NCBI GenBank assembly: GCA_035236585.1
Contig: CP141132.1
Span: forward strand, 19,319,945-19,383,944
From: Warburgia ugandensis
Lineage: Eukaryota; Streptophyta; Magnoliopsida; Canellales; Canellaceae
Length of the DNA: 64,000 nt
Direction: 5' to 3'
Below, in pieces: positions 58,811 to 64,000 of the stretch. The first letter of the stretch is position 1, and each line of letters begins with the position of its first letter. Under the pieces are notes generated by a model. That model saw only the letters and a program-made list of their open reading frames with translations, had not been told where the DNA came from and searched no databases. A program made the translations under genes and the position numbers.

Positions 58811-59474
58811 ATTATATAAAGAACATCTGACAGTACATTTTGGACCATCCAATCAATTCCTCTTCAATCACGGGCTCAAAACTTGATGAAATTTCTTAAA
58901 AATTCTAACCTAGGGGTTTTGGACCCTTCTGGATTGATTGGACAACTTAGATTTTCCATCTGAGCCCTCCATCATACAAAAATTAAGGGTTCTCATCCTT
59001 ACTTGATTTTTATAATTTTTAACCTAAACTTAATTTTAGAAAAATAAAAATTATATAAAGTAACATGAAATAAGTATGGGAAGAGTTTCCACCTACATGA
59101 TTGCAGAAAAACATAGGTTTTATATCCCAATTTTAAAGAAATATCCCATTGATGATAAGATCGCCAAATAACAGCTTGTTTTGTGATTTTTAGTTAATTG
59201 TACAATTGGATCTTGAAATTTCTTTAGGGCTTTTGTAGATAAGGTAGTCTAAGACAATATGAATGGTGGGATTTGTGGGATTTATTTTAGAATAGAGTGC
59301 CTAATTGAATTTAGGTCTCTTGTTCCAATCTAGAGAGAGGAGAGAGAAAGTGAAAGAAGAGAGATTTTGGGGAAATTTGGAAATTTCGGAATAAATCTAG
59401 ATCTAGTTTTTTTGGGAAACCAAGATAATTTTGGGAGAATTTTAATGAACATTTTTGGAGGATTTTTTGGGGAG

Positions 59475-59482
59475 TATTTATA
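59475..59482 (-). promoter_or_regulatory. Putative TATA box of the insertion
   Basis: The minus strand reads CTATAAATACTCC. About 130 bases downstream is a CT-rich stretch (near 59330-59350) of a kind common in transcribed LTR leaders. Confidence 0.4.
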
Positions 59483-60054
59483 GATGTTTTTGAATTTTTC
59501 ATAATTACTTGTAATAATCATGTTTCCATTCTTTTGAATATTAAATTAACATTGGATCCTCCACTATCACCTCCTTCTCCAATATTAGCTAGTAGTGGTT
59601 TCACCACTCATTACATGTTTTTTGGCCGTTGAATTCATTTGTGGGCCCCACAAAGGTTTGAAAGGATGATTTTGCCCTTTTATAGAGAAAATTTTGTTTT
59701 ATTCTCCCAAACACGAAATTGAGCATACTTAGTAGCGTTAGAATCATATTTCTAAGTACATTCTAAATATTGATATTTTAGATCTCGTTTATGGGTAAAA
59801 TTACCATTTTTTTCTTTTATTCATAAAAATGAAAAAAAAAATTAGGGATTTTTCATTTTAACTCAGAATTGAACGTACTTAAGTGTCATTTTGCTCGAGT
59901 ACATTCATAATTTCTAAGTTTTAAATCATGTTTTAATTTGTATAAAAAGATAATTTCCAATAACCTAATATTCCAGCCCAAAATTTATGAAAATTCAAAC
60001 TAAATTGATTTTCTCAATCAATTTATACAAATTGGAGTTACTACAGGATTGGCG

Positions 60055-61665
60055 CTGGATTAAAGAGTTCATCTACTTAGTGAGAAAGGCTTTCTTTTGC
60101 ACATTAGGATTGCACTTTTTTGTGTGCAGTGCTGTTTAAGAAATTTGTCTTACTTAGGAAATTCTTTGATTGCATTGAGTAATAGAATGTTTATTTGAAC
60201 ATGCTTAAACACTTCCATTATCTCATTACTATTTGTTCCTTTCTTAGCCTTGTTTAGTAACTGAGGGAATGGGGACTTAGTCACATAAGGTGCCTCTACC
60301 ATAGGTTCAGATGAAGTAAGGTGTTTTAGTCTTTCCCCTTTCTCTTGTGTTTTAGCTGGATCATTCTCCTCTATGGTTTCCTTAGTCTGCCTTACTTTAT
60401 TATCAACCTGACGGCCACTCCTATGGTAGTTATGGACTTTGCTTGCTCATGTGGCCCACTTGAACTTGACCCTATTTCAAGCTGTCCATTAGAGTTTGAA
60501 ATTGGGTGACTATGAAACTATCCCTTTCCTCTATCATTCAATGTAGTAAGCAACTAGCTCATTTGAATTTCTAATTTGGCAATAGCATGATAATTTACAG
60601 TTGATCTCTGTCTACTATCATTTTGGATATTGTGTAAGACTTTATTAGTATCCACTTGATTCTCAAAGAGTAACTCTTTTTTGTCCTTAATTGATGGTTT
60701 CTTTGGTTGTTGAGGAAGTAAAAACCAAGTGGCAATAGAAAAAATGAAGCTTTAGAAAAGTTTTGTCTAGGGTGTTTCATTAGATGGACCTCCTTAGTAA
60801 TTGTTCTTTGATCATGAAAAGGTAGGATACCTAGCCCATCCTTGATTATAGGTCCCAGAGTAAAGATTATTACTAGGATTGTGATATGCATTCAGAGAAT
60901 TCACTTATTTCAAAAGATGTTCAATGTACACACTATTAGATGGACAAATTGTGGTTAAATGTGCTGGGTTAGAAAAAATAGCACAAGCCTCTTGTGGAGG
61001 TTTCATGGAGCCACTTGCAACCATGAAGGCATCAAGTTTTGCATCAATTTTCTAAAACATATTTTCTACCTTGTCCACTCATCCTGCTAAGGAGTAAAAT
61101 TTGTAAGACATATTTGTGGTTACTCCTATTTCATACAGGCCTCCTCTCTTCTAAGTTTGGGTATTTCACTCTCTCCTATTAGAATAATCCCATTGCTAGG
61201 AATTTTTAGCTAAAGCTTAGAAAAACTCTTAGGCTCTTCTCATTTTGCCCCTCCACTAGCCACCTCAACCATCTATCTATTTTGAGGCATAAGTGCCTCA
61301 TAGAATATTGAACTTGTTGCCATTTTTCAAATCCATGGTGGGTACACTTCTGTAGCAATTCACTCCACCTTTCCTAGTATTCATAATATTGTTCATCATC
61401 TCTTTGCTGGAAATTGATAATCTTCCTACAAAGGGAATTAATCTTATGGATGGGGAGGAATTTCTTCAAAAACTTTTAGTCAACTAATTCCATGTAGCAA
61501 TGGAACCAACTTTTAAAGAATTCAGCCATGATTTGGCCTTATCTTTCAATGAGAAAGGAACAACCTAAGTCTAATAGAATCATATGAAACATTTTAAAAT
61601 ATGAATGTAGCACAAATATCAAGGAATTTCCTGATATGTAAGCATGGACCCCCTCTCTCTCTTAA
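60055..61665 (-). pseudogene. Element F gag and N-terminal protease remnant
   Basis: Read from 61665 down, the gag core (near 61200-61640) is followed by the C-terminal gag with a zinc-knuckle-like CAIFSNPAHLTTIC segment (near 60990), the NPGWARYPTFS-like motif (60815-60870) and a charged linker. Protease begins near 60230 and runs to 60055, where the insertion begins. Many stops are present. The longest open part, 60891-60595, is in a different frame from the recognisable motifs. Confidence 0.7.
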
Positions 61666-61671
61666 CCATAA

Positions 61672-63134
61672 AATGTTGGGAGTAACTCTATGACTCCAGG
61701 TCTCCATTGATTTCCTTAGGGTCTCTAAGTCATAACCATCTATTATCTAGACTATGTATTGCATATAAGTGTGTTCCAATATTTAACTTTCATAAAATAC
61801 TTCAAGGAATGAATAAATGCAAAATGAACCATATACATTTCTATTAAGAATTAAAGTAGTGGAAATTATAAAATTCAGAAAATCCAATTCTCATCATAGT
61901 AAAAAAAACTTAGACCTTAAAAAAAAAAAAAGAAGAAAAGGTCAAAAATCTTATGCATAACTACATCCTCAAACTTGACCTAAACATTGTCTCCAATTTT
62001 TTTAAACATAGGACTTTTATATGATAAATGGGTAATCTAGAACAATGAGACTTTATAAAAACACTAGGTTGCCTCCTAGTGAGCTCTAAGTTTAGCGTCT
62101 TTACGCAGACTTACTATACCATGATGAATGCTAGTATTAAGTAACATGCTAAGGTGGGTCAAGGTATACAAGTTCTTCTAACAATGTCTCCTTTGCTTTA
62201 GGGTTAACCAACTCTTCATAGGGTTTCAAACTTGCCCAATTGACTTTGGAAATCTCTCCATCCTTTTCTATCTCAACAACCCCATGTGGATATATATGTT
62301 GTATGTAGGCTCCAGTCCAATCAAGATCACAGTTTTTTAGGGAATAGATGCAATTTGGTAGTATACAAAAGGATATTTTGTCTTGGGGTGAAAGACTTTT
62401 GTAGGATGTATCTATCATGATTGATTTTTATGTGGTCTTTGTATATCTTGGCTGACTCATATGCATATTTCCTAATTTCATCCAACTCATTGAGTTGGAG
62501 TTTCCTGTGGGTCCCAACAGTATCTAGGTCAAAATTGAGTTTTTTAATGGCTCAATATGCTTTATGCTCAAGTTATACTAGAAGATGATAGGCCTTAGCA
62601 TAGGCTAAGTGATAAGGTGACATGCCTATAGGGGTTTTAAATGTAGTATGATAGGCTCATAAAGCATCACTAAGTCTAAAAAACTAGTCTTTCCTATTTG
62701 GATTGATTGTCTTTTCCAAAATTCATTTTTATCTCCCTATTTAACACTTTTACCTATCCGATAGTTTGAGGATGATAAGGGGTAGCAAGCCTATGGGTAA
62801 CACCATATTTCTTCATTAAGTTCTCAAACACTCTATTGCAAAAATGTTTACCCCCACCTCTAATTATGGCCCTAGGAGTAGCGCAAATATATTTTTCTTT
62901 AAGAACACCAACAACTTATTATCATTGGTCTTGTATGGTATAGCATTTACCCATTTGGACACATAGACAACTCCCACAAGGATGTACAAATAACCAAAAG
63001 AGTGAGGAAAAGGCCCCATAAAATTAATACCACAAACATTAAAGGCTCAATAATCAAAATGGGGTTAAAGGGCATCATATTTATTTTTTCCTAGGCTTCC
63101 TAACTATTGACATCTAGCACATCTGTGCAATAAG
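61672..63134 (-). mobile_element. Element G: 3' part of an Athila/Tat-like retrotransposon
   Basis: The minus strand holds integrase from the zinc finger onward, the C-terminal region and about 300 bases of the 3' noncoding region, then stops at the gag of element F. It resembles element F at 51900-54150 closely, including the CTCCATTGATTTCC segment (61700 and 52770). LTR H is inserted at its upstream end. Confidence 0.75.
62149..63134 (-). pseudogene. Element G integrase remnant
   Basis: It begins at the CC half of the zinc finger (an AYCTDVLDV-like segment where [10 protein letters not shown] is expected) and passes the catalytic core near 62870-63010 and the PYHLAYAKAYHL-like segment near 62590-62640. 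It ends in an open C-terminal region (62418-62149) with GVVEIEKDGEISKVN and no chromodomain. Base losses near 62885 and several stops break the core. Confidence 0.75.
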
Positions 63135-64000
63135 TGATCAGTATTAAATTTTATATAAAAAAGTACCCAATTACTAGCCCATGTGTTATAAAATATAGTA
63201 TTATTTTTAGGGTCTTTTCAAAAATTTGTAACACATGCATTTCTAGCCTAATACTTCAAAAGTTTGATATTTTGTAGGTTCAGAAGCTAATCTAGAGTAA
63301 GTATGTGAATGATCATAATTTTTTAGAATTTAATTAGGGTTTTTCTTCCTTTGTAGGTGTTGAGAAGGTAATCCGAAGGTCAAGCTTGATCGAGATAAGG
63401 ATAGAAGTCATTCATGAGGTTTCCTAGTCTAATTAGGAAACCTAAGCAAGTCAAAGCCTAAATGTCATCAATCCAAGGTTTGCTGAAGGTTCAAAACTAT
63501 CCTAGGGTAAGCTAGAAGGAAATTGGAGAAGCAAAAGGTGATATAAATGGACCAAAGCCCAAGTCATGAAATTCTACCACCTTTGCATAGAAACCATTAA
63601 AGCCATGAAAAAGGATGATAAGTCATGCAAGCTCCTCAAGCCCTGAAGCCACTTAAGCCATGAAGGAATGAGCCATCAAAACAATGAGGAGTTCTGCATG
63701 GAGCCACACTATTGAAGCATCAATTCGAGCAACTTTCTTATGTTAAAAGTGTGATTTTTAAGGGATTTTAAGAGAATTGTAGAAGATTTATGCATGAAGG
63801 GACCCATCAAGAGAGAAAACCCCACATTCCTAATCCATTTCCAAACCCTAATCTAACATTCACCCTGGGGTTCCATGTTTTTAAGTTAAGGAAGGAGCCA
63901 CCATCCAAGAGAAAGACACCCCATTGAGTTAGCAAAATCAATTAATGGTTTCCTAATTAGGAAATCTTAGATCTAAGTCCATGCAAAGATGTAAAAAATC
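63135..64000 (+). repeat. LTR H, 5' portion, continuing beyond the window
   Basis: It starts TGATCAGTATTAAATTTT, a variant of the family start, right after element G integrase. It contains the ACACATGCA segment (63232), the TTTGTAGGTGTTGAGAAG segment (63350-63367) shared with element F, and an AGCCA-type array (63540-63700). Whether it belongs to a full element cannot be seen. Confidence 0.75.

Larger units (their letters stand above)
55181..60045 (-). mobile_element. 4.9-kb TG...CA insertion in element F protease (possible solo LTR or composite)
   Basis: Protease sequence on both sides shows the insertion. Its ends are TGATGACCC (55181) and GTTACTACA (60045), the TG...CA form of an LTR, resembling chromoviral LTR ends (TGTAACACC/GGTGTTACA). 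Flanking TTTTG (55176-55180) and ATTGG (60048-60052) could be a decayed duplication. A minus-strand orientation is suggested by TATAAATA (59482-59475, minus) followed by a CTCTCTCTC-rich stretch. No gag or pol motif is visible. It includes a CpG-rich patch (58630-58795), a GATC-dense stretch (56590-57040) and a segment like the Athila leader (57170-57620), so it may be a composite and not a single solo LTR. Confidence 0.55.
50870..61665 (-). mobile_element. Element F: Athila/Tat-like retrotransposon, interrupted and deleted
   Basis: Minus strand, from 61665 down: gag, the start of protease, a 4.9-kb insertion, the rest of protease, the linker, the RT N-terminus, then a deletion into integrase, the integrase C-terminal region, the 3' noncoding region and a partial 3' LTR (51469-50870). 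The 5' LTR and leader are missing; at about 61670 it abuts the 3' noncoding region of element G. Confidence 0.8.

Noticed and set aside
1-64000. CRISPR arrays, tRNA genes or intact host genes
   Set aside because: I found no regularly spaced identical repeats with unique spacers, no tRNA-like cloverleaf with a TTCRANNC box in context, and no frame with intron-exon structure or host protein similarity that I recognise.

Overview
The window looks like nuclear, intergenic DNA from a seed plant with a large, repeat-rich genome. It is AT-rich, and I found no intact host gene, tRNA gene, CRISPR array or bacterial-type operon. Nearly every stretch can be assigned to nested, decayed long-terminal-repeat (LTR) retrotransposons of the Ty3/gypsy superfamily. 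The non-chromoviral Athila/Tat-like type is suggested by LTRs of about 2.3-2.7 kb, primer-binding sites resembling the tRNA-Asp-type TGGCGCCGTTGCC, a protease-RT-RNase H-integrase order, and an integrase tail without a recognisable chromodomain. Coding remnants carry many stops and frameshifts, so the window is old. The plant assignment rests on these families, on an RTE-type LINE and on a eukaryotic 18S rRNA fragment. I cannot name the species.

Layout. 1-1093 (minus) is integrase of element Z. 1094-16958 (plus) is element A, with both LTRs, a PBS and gag-pol remnants, flanked by a 5-bp duplication GGTAG. A splits Z exactly between RNase H and integrase, and the rest of Z follows at 16959-18033. 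A's 3' LTR contains a 2.4-kb piece of 45S rDNA (external transcribed spacer plus about three quarters of the 18S gene). 18034-23428 is the 3' part of plus-strand element B. 23429-24509 is a fragment of a type-D LTR. 24510-32345 (minus) is element C and 32346-37428 (plus) is element D. C and D form a pol-less family whose internal region encodes a gag tail, an acidic stretch and a C-terminal module repeated twice. 37495-50845 (plus) is element E with both LTRs and gag-pol remnants; its 3' LTR holds a 5'-truncated RTE LINE (47987-49934), the least decayed coding sequence here. 50870-61665 (minus) is element F, which has lost most of RT-RNase H and is interrupted in its protease by a 4.9-kb TG...CA insertion (55181-60045). 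61672-63134 (minus) is the 3' part of element G. 63135-64000 is the start of a plus-strand LTR, H, that runs off the window.

The nesting gives a relative history. Z is older than A, F is older than the 55-60 kb insertion, G is older than H, and E is older than the LINE. The most unusual observation is the capture of an rDNA segment whose left edge lies at a sequence resembling the plant RNA polymerase I start and whose right edge lies inside 18S, present in only one of A's two LTRs. Next in interest are the pol-less family's uncharacterised repeated open frame and several structured, copy-conserved noncoding signals: a leader hairpin, LTR palindromes and AGCCA arrays.
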